From Periplaneta americana (Eukaryota > Arthropoda > Insecta > Blattodea > Blattidae): 64,000 nt of DNA. Below are positions 10,510 to 22,476 of the stretch, piece by piece. The translations under genes were made by a program, and so were the position numbers. The first letter of the stretch is position 1. The number at the start of each line of letters is the position of its first letter. The notes beneath the pieces were generated by a model. It ran no database searches. It had not been told where the DNA came from and saw only the letters and a program-made list of their open reading frames with translations. Where the stretch lies: the NCBI RefSeq assembly GCF_040183065.1, contig NC_091132.1, forward strand, positions 163,296,102 to 163,360,101, written 5' to 3'.

Positions 10510-11617
10510 TCACAACTGAATGCCTTCTGCCCGTGTGTGTACCTTTCTATGGTTTTTTGCATGACTAGATCTCGAAAACGTCTTTCCACATATATCACAA
10601 GCGAATGCCTTCACCCCAGTGTGTAGGAGTCTATGCTTTTTTTCATTACTAGATTCCGAAAACTTCTTCCCACATATATCACAACTGAATGCCTTTTCCC
10701 CAGTGTGTACGATTCTATGTTTCTTTACAGAACCAGACTGCGAAAATTTTTTCCCACATATATCACAACTGAATGGCTTCTCCCCTGTGTGTACGAGTGA
10801 ATGCATTTTTAGGCCACCAGATTCCGAAAACTTTTTTCCACATGTGTCACAAGTGAATGCCTTCTCCCCTTTATGTACACGTGCTTGCCCTGTGTGTATG
10901 AGGCAATGCTTTTTTAGATGAACATTTTGGGAAAATTTCTTACCACATATATGACAAGTGAATGGTTTATCGCCAGTGTGAATGAGTGAATGCCTTTTAA
11001 GACCACTAGATTCAGAAAACTTTTTTCCACATGTATCACAAGTGAATGGTTTCTCCCCTGTGTGCACAAGTCCATGCTTTTTCAAATTGACAGAATGGGA
11101 AAATTTCTTACCACATATATCACATCTGAATGGCTTCTTCCCGCTATGTACAATTCTATGCTTCTTTGCAGAACTAGATTGCGAAAACTTTTTTCCACAT
11201 ATGTCACAACAGAATGCCTTCTCCCCTTTATGTATTCGTGCATGACTTTTCAGCGTAGTAGAACTGGAAAATTTCTTTCCGCATACATGACAACAGAATG
11301 GTTTCTGCCCTTTATGTACGAGGTGATGCTGTTCTAGACTACTAGATTGAGAAAAATTCTTTCCGCACATATCACAAATGAATGAGTTCTCGCCTGTGTG
11401 TACGCGTGCGTGTCTTTTGAGACGATCTAAGTGCAAACAATCCATTCGACAAAAATCGCAACTCAACGGTCTCTTGGGCTTGTGTAGAGCAACGTGGTTT
11501 TTTAGACTTGTCGAATCGCAAAACCACTTGCTACTGTCATCACATTTGAATGTCTTCTCCCCTGTCCGTTGGCAACCATCTTCTGTAGTATTGCCCAAGG
11601 AATGTAGAACTCCAATG
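10510..11617 (-). CDS. Zinc-finger gene B, exon 5 (C2H2 finger array)
   Basis: The terminal exon encodes a probable sequence-specific nuclear DNA-binding protein. The acceptor TTCTTCACAG precedes 11617 and its first base completes the split Gly codon. After about 30 linker residues there are 12 C2H2 units with HTGEK-type linkers and the scaffold CDICGKKFS. Finger 1 has lost its second Cys (CDDSSKW, against CDDCGKW in gene D). Fingers 2 to 12 keep both Cys and both His. Between fingers 8 and 9 the linker is HTGQARVHKGEK, a scar from deletion of most of a finger. The frame ends EGIQL and TGA at 10510, caused by a one-base insertion in the last linker; decayed fingers follow outside the frame. 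Confidence 0.88.
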
Positions 11618-12104
11618 CTGTGAAGAAAATAAGCTCTTAGTTCGAGCAACGTCACTAAAGCAGAACAAATTAGAAACAACAAAAAACAACGTGCAACACT
11701 TATATATTACACTTAGAAATTAGTAAGTGACGACGAAAAATATTCCGAATTAGACAGTTTCACTCAAGTTTAAGTATTCATCGACTGTAGAAGTGACAGA
11801 ATTCTTCAAAATGTTGGTAAATAATGGTCTTGCCTCGCCTACAAGCACATTTCGTGTAGTTTTGAAAAAATTTATAACTTGTACTCACTATCTCAATAAT
11901 TTCATAATTATTTGAGCATTTATAAGTGCACTATAAATTCTATAAATTCTCTTTTATTTGTCGTGTACGGACAGGGGACCCGAAAGCTTGCACTGCACAC
12001 TGAGGCATATTGTGCTCACCACTCCTATTCTGTGAAAGATCGGTCAGCCGAACAGCCCTGCTCTTGTACAAGTACAGCACACTGCAACATGAACCTGGGG
12101 TTTT

Positions 12105-12305
12105 GTACGGATGGCGATGATATGTGAATTGATGGCGAAATGAGTCCGAGGTGCAACGCCGAAAGTTACACAGCAATTCTGCTTCAATTGGTCAAGGAAA
12201 AACCCCGGAAAAAAACACTAACCAGGTAACTTGTCCTAACGAGGTTTCAAACCCGGGCCCGCTCGTTTGATGGCCAGATGTGCTAACTATTGCTCTACAG
12301 TGGAG
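12105..12305 (-). mobile_element. tRNA-derived SINE in gene B intron 4
   Basis: On the minus strand there is a degenerate tRNA-like head with a B-box-like GGGTTTGAAACC, then the body segment TTTTTTCCGGGGTTTTTCC and a truncated tail. The same insertion sits at the same place in gene D (52650-52860), so it predates that duplication. Confidence 0.65.
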
Positions 12306-12459
12306 GACCTGTCCTATGCCATCTCCCGTGTCTGTTTTCTCATATTTCACTTTTTCCGACATTTACTATTCTTCCGACGGACAAAATTAGACTTCCAATT
12401 AGGCAATAAAATTTCATTGAGCTATCAAATTGCAGCTTAAACAATCAACAAGATATCAT

Positions 12460-12641
12460 GAACGTCTACTATATACAGGCGCGATGCTCAATACGTAGTA
12501 AATATGCAAACATTACATAGTTGCTCACCACTAGGATCACTAATATCGCCTCATTACAGGCTATGCAAAACAGTACCGTCACAGGCTATTGTTTCTAGCA
12601 CCCTCAAAACTCAAGCTTCGTGACTGTATATAGTAAACTGT
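12460..12641. mobile_element. Short non-autonomous P-type element
   Basis: The inverted ends (about CTACTATATACAG and its complement) match those of 7445-8771. The exact 8-bp duplication GATATCAT lies at 12452-12459 and 12642-12649, the length P elements produce. No coding capacity. It lies in intron 4 of gene B. Confidence 0.68.
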
Positions 12642-13439
12642 GATATCATCATTTAAGTTTATATCTCCTGCCATCGCCACTTATGACATAGATATAATAT
12701 GGGAGCATTTGAAAAAAACAAGAACTTATGGAGCTTGAGTGAATAAAGCAGACGTTCCTGAAGAAAGCCATGTGTCTATCAAAATATACACTATCGCGTT
12801 TGATATACGAATTTGCCAAACAGTCGTTCTATATAGAAGACCTCAGTCATCAACTGCTGCCGCCATCCACAGCTCATTGCTACTCTACACTGATGGAGCT
12901 GAAAGAAAAGAAGAGTGATATATGGAGCGACTTCTATTCTACTGACGCCATGTCCACAACAGTATGGATGCAGGGAGGATACGATCTGGGTCATATAATG
13001 ACCCAGCTGGCAGTACATCCTTCCACTACATGACTTGCCAGAACAAGAAATTCGAGCAACAACACGCCACCTGTGTGTATGAACTTTCCAACGAACTGTG
13101 TGACCGATATAACGTAATGACGTGCAAACGCAGGGCTGTGTCATTGACAAAATTTTGCAACTGAGACTAAATCGGGCTGTCTTGTCCCTACACGACAAAT
13201 GTTGCACATTGAGCGCTTTTCTTATTATTATTAATATTATTATTATTATTAAGTTTATGTCTGACTGCTCGCATCCATCAAGTAGCGCGTACATAAACAT
13301 TATTTACCATCAAAACACAACCATGCTTCAAAAATAAGTATTTATTGTTTTGATTGGTTTCTTTTACTTAAAGGGACATACTAATATTATCAGTCAGTTG
13401 TATCCAGTCTTTTCAATTGGATTATTGTAACAGAAATTG

Positions 13440-13672
13440 GGTCCCTACTTAACCTAAAAGAACAAATGTGTCGTCGCCTTTTCGCAAAATATGGAGAAGA
13501 CAAATTCAAGAAATGTGTTGAGCACGTTAAAACAACAAAGAACAATATTTTTCTAGTGCTAATGTAATAGACGGTGAAACTGACAGAATAATTTCGTTAG
13601 GAGAATGTTTAATTGACAGAACTGATGCATCGGATGACTTGTCAATCAGTAGCGACAATGATTCATATTAAT
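13440..13672 (+). pseudogene. Unrecognised coding relic in gene B intron 4
   Basis: A frame reads KEQMCRRLFAKYGEDKFKK, then after one lost base DGETDRIISLGECL with an acidic SISSDNDSY ending at TAA. The gene D intron carries the homologous piece with that base present (VEHVKSNKKQYFSIANVTD, then DRIISLRECLTD). The reading frame is kept across many substitutions, which suggests a real coding ancestor on the strand opposite the zinc-finger genes. I do not recognise the family. Confidence 0.4.
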
Positions 13673-14188
13673 GGAGGGAATTGCGACGCCAGCGCGGTGA
13701 TAAGTTTAAGTAAATTCCCATAACGGAGTTTTGCCAGTTGTTATGCTATAGTACGGGTTATGAATGTAAATTATAAGAGCGTCTAAAGAAAAAGTTATAT
13801 CTGTAATGAATGTAATAGTGGCATTGCATAAAAAATTCTGAGGTTCATTTTACATGGATGTCATTGATAACATAAACTAATATATTGTATTCAAACGGAT
13901 GGACGTGTGTACAATATGTATGCATGGCTACGAGGCAGGATAGATACACAGACAAAGTCGAATGGAGACAGAGAAAAACTCACACATATAAACAGATGAA
14001 CAGATGGACAGATAGAAAAGAGACAAACATATCGATTACAGATGGACATGGCAATTCAGAATACTGAGTCCTTCATTTGCACAATCACGTTGAAGGTAGT
14101 CTAATTTCTAATTTCTATTCTTCGTCATTATTACTTAAATACGGCAGTGAAATCAACAACGAAGTACAGGCGCACACACTTCACTCAC

Positions 14189-14262
14189 CCATCAGTAAAG
14201 ACTTCATTCTCTTCTGCTGTTACTTGCAGCTTGACCTCCGGTTCCACTTTATTTATCTCGTC
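14189..14262 (-). CDS. Zinc-finger gene B, exon 4 (short linker exon)
   Basis: A 74-nt exon with acceptor TTTGCAG above 14262 and donor GTGAGT below 14189. It encodes DEINKVEPEVKLQV followed by TAEENEVFTD and ends with GG, the first two bases of a split codon (phase 2). Genes C and D have 83 nt here and read DEACE at the start, so gene B has lost nine bases in frame. The acidic sequence connects the IKTE exons to the fingers. The split codon is completed by the first base of the finger exon as Gly, which supports the whole gene model. Confidence 0.72.
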
Positions 14263-14401
14263 CTGCAAATGAGTAAAGGCTACAGAAAAATAATAGTTGA
14301 ATGCACATTGGATGGTAGCTTAAATGCAACAGACCAGAATTTAAATCATCCTTAATCCAGTAAACAATTCAAGCATTATTATTGTAAAAGAGATAAATTT
14401 A

Positions 14402-15261
14402 GGAGAGAGGATGGTATTTTATGGTGAAAAACGAGTAAATTAAAAAACAAATTCTTTAATTAAAATACTGTGTGATATGTGTGGAATGCATAGCCTAACG
14501 TTTTGTGGGTATTTGTGTCCTTATCGGATGTTGAGTCGCCATTTTTAAAATTCCTGCATTATGAATTTTTAAATCACCCTCCCACTTTTAATGTTGTTTC
14601 TGGTAGATTAAATTTTCCTTAAAAAACACTTTCATATGTGTGAAATGCATTGCATAACATTTTGTGGGTATTTATGTCCTTATCGGATGTTGAGAAGTCA
14701 TTTTTAAACTTCCTGAGCTATGGATTTTTAAATCACATGCTCCCTTTTATCGGTCTCCAGTAACTTCATTTGTTTTGCTACATTGCCAGACAAAAACAGA
14801 TATAATTTCTGAACTATTAAAAATATATGCATGAAATTTAGGACACACATTCTTTATACTATTAGGAAAGTTTCCACTGTAACAGAATTTTGTTAATTGA
14901 CTTCATTTTAAAAATACGTCCGTTTGTTTGCAAGATAGGAAATCAGAAAAGTGTTATTAAATTTTAATTGTTTATTTTACAAACGTAGGGACTAATATTA
15001 AAATTCTGTTACAGACAGTTTGCAGAACATGCTTTTACAAATACATTGCAAAAAACTGTTTGAATCTATCGTTAGATATATCGGTTTTAGTACAATTCTG
15101 CATTGGGTATATTTCATTCAAAATTGGGAACCAAATAATTTTTTTTTCTTTCAAATATTTTTATTTGGTTGAGTTTCTACAGCTTTGAGGTCTCTACATA
15201 GAAAAAATTAATATTTTACACCAAATAGGAAAAAAGGTAAAAAAAATACCATCCTCTCCCC
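14402..15261. mobile_element. Non-autonomous DNA transposon with TTA duplication
   Basis: The ends are GGAGAGAGGATGGTATTTT and the near-exact complement at the right. TTA flanks both sides, and the gene D paralog keeps the empty site (AAATTTAAGACA). Inside there are two copies of a segment of about 165 bp around TCCTTATCGGATGTTGAG. No open frame. The 3-bp duplication suggests the PIF/Harbinger superfamily. Confidence 0.68.
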
Positions 15262-15921
15262 TTAAGACACAAAAATGTTCCTCCCCATGTAACAGTGTGA
15301 GGTTGCTGCTGCAGAGTGGAGGGGAATGGGAAAGGAACTCTGAGACAGATGTGGGGTTTTGCTATTACATCTCGGAACTGTGCAAGCTCTGGAAAAATCC
15401 TATGATAGATAATTGCGATTTTGTGACAATGAGACTTTTTCTTCAAATGATTCTTGGCGATTGTGTAGATTTCCAAGTCGTCTGGAACTCAATATCACTG
15501 TAATCAACGTATCTCTGAACAAACCACGAGGAATATCCATGTTTGTCGTGAGTAGAAAGAAGTTTATGCTTATCACTCTTCTGCAAATTGAACTGATATG
15601 CCAGTGCCATGCTTTATATAAACAATAGTGATTAGCACGGCATGCAAGACTTCAGAGTACACCCCACCAATACTGTGAAGTAGTCATCCTGAAATGTGAC
15701 ATTCCTACAGATCTGCCAACTACTGACGTCCCAAGAAATAGGCGTCAATGATGTGGATTTCAAATATCAAAACAATTTAAAAAGAAAAATCACAACAAGA
15801 CATCTAAATAACAGTATTGCCTACACCAGGCACAAAACACAAGTTAACTCACTGACTACCGAGTAACTCTATACTTGCCCGTCAATTAAATTAGAAGTAG
15901 ATATTGTAAGAAGTATCAATA

Positions 15922-17648
15922 CTTACTTACTTTCTGGCTTTCAAGGAATGCGTAGGTTCATTGCCGCCCTCACATAAGCCCGCCATTGGTTCCTATCCTG
16001 AGCAAGCTTAATCCAGTCTCCACAATTATATCCCACCTCCCTCAAATCCATTTTAATATTATCTTCCCATCTACGTTTCGGCCTCCCCAAAGGTCTTTTT
16101 CCCTCCGGCCTCCCAACTAACACTCTATATGCATTTCTGGATTCGCCCATACGTGCTACATGTCCTGTCCATCTCAAACGTCTGGATTTTATGTTCCTAA
16201 TTATGTCAGGTGAAGTATACAATGCGTGCAGCTCTGTGTTGTGTAACTTTCTGCATTCTCCTGTAACTTCATCCCGCTTAGCCCCAAATATTTTCCTAAG
16301 AACCTTATTCTCAAACACCCTTAATCTCTGTTCCTCTCTCAAAGTGAGAGTCCAAGTTTCACAACCATACAGAACAACTGGTAATATAACTGTATTATAA
16401 ATTCTAACTTTCAGACTTTTTGACAGCAGACTAGATGACAAAAGATTCTCAACCGAATAATAACAGGCATTTCCCATATTTATTCTGCGTTTAATTTCCT
16501 CCCGAGTGTCATTTAGATTTGTTACTGTTGCTCCAAGATATTTGAATATTTCCACCTCTTCGAAGGATAAATCTCCAATTTTTATAGTTCCATTTCATAC
16601 AATATTCTGGACACGAGACATAATCATATACTTAGTCTTTTCGGGATTTACTTCCAACCCTATCGCTCTACTTGCTTCAACAAGAATTTACGCGTTTTCC
16701 CTAATTGTTTGTGGATTTTCTCCTAACATATTCACGTCACCCGCATAGACAAGAAGCTGATGTAACCCGTTCAATTCCAAACCCTCTGTGTTATCCTGAA
16801 CATTCCTAATGGCATATTCTACAGCGAAGTTAAAAAGTAAAGGTGATAGTGCATCTCCCTGCTTTAGCCCGCAGTGAAATGGAAAAGCATCACATAGAAA
16901 ATGGCCTATACGGACTCTGCTGTAAGTTTCACTAAGGCACATTTTAATTAATCGAACTTGTTTCTTGGGAATACCAAATTCAATAAGAATATTATATAAA
17001 ACTGCTCTCTTAACCGAGTCATACGCTTTTTTAAAATCTATGAATAACTGATGCACTGTACCCTTATACTCCCATTTTTTCTCCAATATCTGTCGAATAC
17101 AAAAAATCTGATCAATAGTCATCTATTACGCCTAAAACCACACTGATGGTCCCCAATAATTTCATCTACATATGGAGTTAATCTTCTCAAAATGATATTC
17201 GACAAAATTTTGTACGACGTCAACAAAAGTGATATTCCTCGAAAGTTACTACAGTTAGTCTTGTCCCCCTTCTTAAAAATAGGTTCGATTATGGAGTCCT
17301 TCCATTGTTGTGGTACAATTCCTTTTCCCAAATTGCAAGTACAAGTTTATAAATTTCGCTAGATACTGCCCTTCCACCCTCTTGTATTAATTCTGCTGGA
17401 ATTTGATCAATACCTGGAGACTTGTACTTTTTCAGATTTTCTATCGCAATTTCGACTTCAGAAAGTGTGGGTTCCGGTATAAATGGCTCAGCAGTTTGTA
17501 TTTCAATTTCGTCCCGATCATTTCTATTTGGCCTATGTATATTTAGTAGTTGCCCAAAATAGTTTTTCCATCTGTTCAGAATTGAATGAGAGTCTCCAAG
17601 CAAGTCACCATTCTCATCCTTGATCACGTTTACCCTTGCCTGATATAA
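15922..17648 (-). mobile_element. 5'-truncated RTE-like LINE in gene B intron 3
   Basis: On the minus strand, reverse transcriptase remains run in order. Fragments are 17663-17289 (RWKNYFGQLL, PGIDQIPAEL), 17331-17119 (KGDKTNCSNFRGISLL), 17122-16688 ([27 protein letters not shown]) and 16555-15941 (YLGATVT, YGCETWTL, RWTGHVARM). The catalytic box is YAGD instead of YADD. Frame shifts separate the pieces. The 3' end carries an AGTAAGTA-type tail. The other units lack it. Confidence 0.85.
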
Positions 17649-17867
17649 GATTAAAAAATTCAAAACTGATATGATTTACTAAACCTTCAGCATCAGTCTG
17701 TAGGAGAAAAATTGAGTGGAAAAAATTTACGAAGAACCACAGGACAAAGAATTGGACAGCATGAGAGATAAAACTGTTTCCCTGGTGATGTGGATCTAGC
17801 GGCCATACCAGACAGTACGTAGCAGATAGAGAAACACCGACCAATAGGCTTCATAAATTGCACTCAC

Positions 17868-18005
17868 CTCTGCCTCGCTTTTCATGATGGGCAAGTACAC
17901 TGGCACAGGGGATACCTCAAACCTCATCTCTGATTTCAGATCATAGCTGTGATCCATACATTCCGTCTTTATTTCGGTCATTTGCAGATCTAATACATTT
18001 TCTTC
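17868..18005 (-). CDS. Zinc-finger gene B, exon 3 (46-codon IKTE exon)
   Basis: A 138-nt phase-0 exon between a TTTTGCAG acceptor and a GTGAGT donor. It encodes EENVLDLQMTEIKTECMD, then DLKSEM, and ends PIMKSEAE, giving three psi-K-x-E motifs (IKTE, LKSE, MKSE). The intron separating it from exon 2 holds a SINE, a short P-type element and a possible transposase remnant. The next intron holds a LINE and a TTA-flanked element, so the gene has been stretched by insertions while its exons stayed open. Confidence 0.78.
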
Positions 18006-19370
18006 CTGCAAAATATACAACATAATAATTATGTCATATAACACAAGTCTCTCATGAAAAACTACTGACTGATTTAAAAATGTGCTCACTCTTTTATTAA
18101 TCCTGATGTCAAGGATTTCACGTTTACCCACTCCAGTGTCAGTAGTGAAATAATTTGTTAGAGAAGTCGGTAGTATCCAATGAAGAGTCGCTGTTGTCCA
18201 ATCAATGATGGATGACGTAAGAGGTTTATATGACGTCATCCATATCTACACATTAATTTGGAAGTACGAAAAATGGATTTTATAAAATTAAGGCAATTGA
18301 ACTTACCTCAAAGTTGTTGTGTATGTCCATAGGTCATTTATGCTTTTTTAATGTAGTTTATAAAGTCGATAATCATTTGATGAGCTTGTGTTCTTGCGTT
18401 TGCACTTTCCCAATGGAGGAATAGGAACTCAAATATACATTATATAGTTAGAAGGTTTATGGTGTTTTATCTGGTAAGCTAATAATCCTTGTTCGATGAC
18501 TCAATTTTCAATACTTTCGTTGGTATTGTCCCACGAACCCAAATAAATATAAAAGAAAGAAAAGAAATCTTAAAATAAAAAAATATAGAACTAATATCAC
18601 TTTGTTCATGGCTTTACATAATTCGGAAAAGCTGAAGTTCCTTCGGGATGTACTAGCAATCACAAGATTATTAGAATACTAAAGCCTTTAGTTTAAATGG
18701 ACTGGTCTAGTGAATAGATATAATATACGTAAATTATGCAATTGATAGTAGGTAAGTGGAGTTACGCCATCCTTTGGATATTTATGATATTAGTTCACTG
18801 GCTAGTATAATACAAGTTAATTAATTTGTAATGTATTTTCAAGCTTAAATGTAATTAGGTTAATAGCAAATTAATTACCTTAGTTGTGTTATACAGAAGG
18901 TAACCTTTTACAATCCTTCACACTCATAACAGATCACGTCACTTGGGAACGTTTTGGCTAACAATATTTTTTCATACAAGTAGTTTTTGTAATATTTCGA
19001 GAAAACGAATGTTGCAATGTTGCAACTTCGTACACAATAGCAATGTTTACTTAGCGAGATCATTGCATCACAAAATACTGAATGTCGCTCCAACTATCTA
19101 CGTGGCAGGGGTTTTGAGAGGATGTACACACATATCCTTTGTAAACAAAAACATCTGTTGAGAATACAGTTAAATCAAAATTTATGTAATCGTAACATAA
19201 TAATTACATGAACTTTGTTATTCGTTATCTATGATGAAACATTCGTTTCAGCACTAAATTTAGCACGAACAAACATAGTTTCCATTACATGTTAAGGCAA
19301 TTTCATCAATAATACAGTAGAATGAAAAATTATGCATAAAGCAAAATTAATCCTTTAAATACAGTTTTGT

Positions 19371-19551
19371 CACAGTCTAGTATATACAGTCACGAAGCTC
19401 AATACATAGAAAATAGGCAACCACAGATAGGTGCTAACCAATACGATCATTACTATCGCCTCATTACAGATAATGCAAAATAGTAACGGCACAATCTATT
19501 GTTCGTAGGACCCTCACAACTCAAGCTTAGTGCCTGTATATACTAGATTAC
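19371..19551. mobile_element. Short non-autonomous P-type element, second copy
   Basis: The left end is CACAGTCTAGTATATACAG and the right end is its imperfect complement. The interior matches 12460-12641. A target duplication is not clear. It lies in intron 2 of gene B. Confidence 0.6.
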
Positions 19552-19599
19552 ATTGAGGATCATACAGTTGATGTCACGTCAACTCAATTACAATACAAT

Positions 19600-19720
19600 G
19601 TTTGGAAGAATAAACAACTTTGAAACTAGATTAAAATGATACACATTAATGTGAGGTACACTGTTAAATTTTGTATACGATTCTCTACAGTGTCTATTAA
19701 AGGTATTGTTCAAAGTGTCC
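19600..19720 (-). mobile_element. Possible end of a Tc1/mariner-type transposase
   Basis: One minus-strand frame reads DQKCESCRHATGGHFEQYL followed by a stop near 19700. It resembles the C-terminus of the transposase at 48451-49516 (GGGHFEHLL, stop). Nothing else of the element is clear. Confidence 0.3.
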
Positions 19721-20489
19721 ACCAGTTGCGTGTCTACAACTTTCACACTTCTGATCCAATTATCTGTCACAGTATAAGTCAGCAGCTGCAGCGGCATTGT
19801 GACCAGTTCCGCCATAAATTAATAACACGTCCAGATACATTAGAAAACTGTGGCATCTCGTTGTGTTTCAACTGTTTCGAACTGCACGTAGCCTGCAACT
19901 AATGACGACGTGAATGTCAGCAAACCGTCTGCTCGGTACACTTAGCTCAGCCACACGGAAAGAAACAGTGTTGCCATCAGGTCACAGTCCTGTTCCCACG
20001 CAACATGTACACAACTATTACCGCGATTTATTCCAATCTGTTATTTTCCATGCTAATACTTCCGTAACATGGCCATACATAGCTTATTCTATCATCCTAC
20101 ATGAAATAAAAATCCAATTTTGAGCAATTTCATGAAAAACTTTATCATAATGTCATGTTACAAAAGACCTTTTTTTTTTTTCGAAAACCACCCTTCTGGG
20201 AACAAAATATTACTAGACTTCCTTTGCGTCATAATTCAAGATATAATATCCCAGAGAGATTGTAAAAGGTTACCTTCCACTCTGGATACTTATGATCTTA
20301 TATATTTAATGCCTTTGCAAGTATTTCACGTTAATTGTGTCCAAGTATAGTTCTTAAGGGTTTGTTCTTTACTGAATTTGCAGCATAATGGCTATGATGG
20401 TGGTTCTCTGATCGAAAGGTCCTAGGATCGAAACTCAGGTTATTCTAAGATAAGTGATGTATTCCAAATTCAGATGAATTCTTTTTTTT

Positions 20490-20718
20490 TTAATTGGTTT
20501 ATTTTACGACTCTGTATCAACATCTAGGTTATTTAGCGTCGGAATGAAATGATGGTGATAATGCTGGTGACGTGAGTCCGGGATACAGCACCGAAAGTTT
20601 CCCAGGGAAAACCCCGGAAAAAACCTCAACCAGGTAACTTGTCCCGACCAGGATTCGAACCCGGACCACCTGGTTTCGCGGCCAGACGCGCTGACCATTA
20701 TTCCACAGGTGTGGATAA
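20490..20718 (-). mobile_element. tRNA-derived SINE in gene B intron 2
   Basis: On the minus strand: tRNA-like head (GGTCAGCGCGTCTGG and GGGTTCGAATCCTGG), body GGTTTTTTCCGGGGTTTTCC, and tail GACGCTAAATAACC ending GTCGTAAAATAAACC. This is the most complete copy of this SINE family here. The same site in gene A and gene C modules is empty. Confidence 0.85.
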
Positions 20719-21595
20719 TTAAAATGAAGTAATTTATAAAATAAAGTAGGTGGAGGATGAATAGAGAAAAATATGACGAAGAGTGTGAAGTGATGTAAAG
20801 TGGAAGAAAGATAAATCGGTGTAGCAAGGGATTTGGGGCGTGAGCCCCCGATTTCAATCATACTTTCAAATATTATCATCGTGCGTGACATCACATATTG
20901 CGTCACCGATCTCCAATTCGTCTGTAAGAACAGCAACTGAAAATTGGATTTTAGCTAATAGCCTTGTCTACAATGATTTTAGTGTTCACAAATCTCTCTG
21001 TTGTTTTATTAAGGGTTGGACGTGAAGCCGTGATTAATTCTTCCTCCCCATATAAGTCAGTGTGAGGAAGCTAAGTGGTGCGGAATGGAGGAGGATGGAG
21101 AAAGGAACTCTAAAGTAGTCTTTGTGATATGACTTTATTGCGTAATTATAAACAAATGGTACCAAGAAATAGGCATCAAATAAGTTCGGCTAAAAAGCAA
21201 TTTAAAAAGAAGAATTGCAAATAAAAAAAGAAAAGCAGAATTAAAGTTATTTCCTGAACCAAGTGCAAAGTACAATTTTGTCACCTACTATGGGCTCTAC
21301 TGAAAGTGGCCCGCATTCCATACTGGACTGTCAATTAAATTAAAAGCAGACATGGTAAAAATTATAATCATTGAGGAAGAAATCAACACGTATGTCATTT
21401 TGTAAATGTTCAGAATTGCGATTTCTATGATAAAACACAGGTGGAAAAGAATAACGAAAAATGTAGGATGAAGAAATGGACAGCATGAAAGCAACAATCG
21501 TATCCCCTGGTCACCTGAATGTTACAACCAAATCAGCCAGTGAAGAAAACAGAGAACGAGCGACCAATACACTTCATAATTATTATTGGACTCAC

Positions 21596-21733
21596 CTCAA
21601 CTTCACTTTTGACGAAGCACAACTCAATTGGCATTGGAGTTTTATCAAATGTCATCTTAGATTTTACTTCATAGCTGTGGTCCATACATTCTGTCTTTAT
21701 TCCAGCCACTTGCACATCTAATACATTCCCTTC
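21596..21733 (-). CDS. Zinc-finger gene B, exon 2 (46-codon IKTE exon)
   Basis: A 138-nt phase-0 exon. The acceptor TGTGTTGCAG lies just above 21733 and the donor GTGAGT just below 21596. It encodes EGNVLDVQVAGIKTECMD, then SYEVKSKM, and ends FVKSEVE. IKTE and VKSE are psi-K-x-E motifs. It is homologous to exon 3 of the same gene, and each copy ends in an acidic KSE tail. It probably forms part of a flexible acidic N-terminal region rather than a folded domain. Confidence 0.78.
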
Positions 21734-22476
21734 CTGCAACACACAAAACATAATAATTATGAAATGAACTAAATGTAGTTGTTCACGATAAACCAGTGAC
21801 CATATTTAATGGCTCTCCACTGTATTATTAAACCCTGATGTCAACGAAAGCAAGTGTAGACACATCAGAGTTAGTAGTGGTATAATTTGTATGGAAAGCA
21901 TGGTAACGCAGCATATAAAAAAATAGCTGTATATTATTAGATTGTTTTGTTCAAGTACAATACTACGCCTTTTTACATTTGCACATACAAACACATTTCA
22001 CTTCATTGATAAAATGAATGGTAGGAAATTTGAAACATGTTTTGAAATGATTTATTGCATGAGATATTTCTTCTGAGGGTAATTGATGGCAGAAAATAGC
22101 TGAGTTTTTCTCTTAAATATTGATTCGAGCAGCAATTATCTGCGAACACTGACGTCTCTCATATTACTACAGCCTGACAAGTTAGAATGCAGGCTATATA
22201 ATCTGTACCTCAAAGCTAAGACAATGGTAACAAATCAAAGCCATGTTTAAAGCAGCAACATCTCCTTGCCAATGAAACTAGTAGCAAGGCCATAGTGATC
22301 AGACCATAGTGCACCATCAATGAGGTATGAGGAAGTTAGGTCAGTATTCAGCTGATCAGCCTCGTCCCCGTGTGGTCTCTCCCGTCCAGTCATTGTAGGA
22401 TGTTTTTTCCGCCCACACGATAAGCTATATTGTTATAAACGACATATTTAGAAAATAAATAGCAATTAGTACTCAC

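Larger units (their letters stand above)
18165..20965 (+). repeat. Repeat module copy in gene B intron 2, interrupted
   Basis: Counterpart of 2560-4025. The left end lies near 18187-18240 (GGATGACGTAA, ATGACGTCAT) and the right end near 20885-20950. The short P-type element and a SINE lie inside it. Confidence 0.5.

Noticed and set aside
12791-13300. Overlapping open frames on both strands (169 and 87 codons) in gene B intron 4
   Set aside because: No recognisable family, no clear splice sites, low-complexity end from an ATT repeat. Likely chance.
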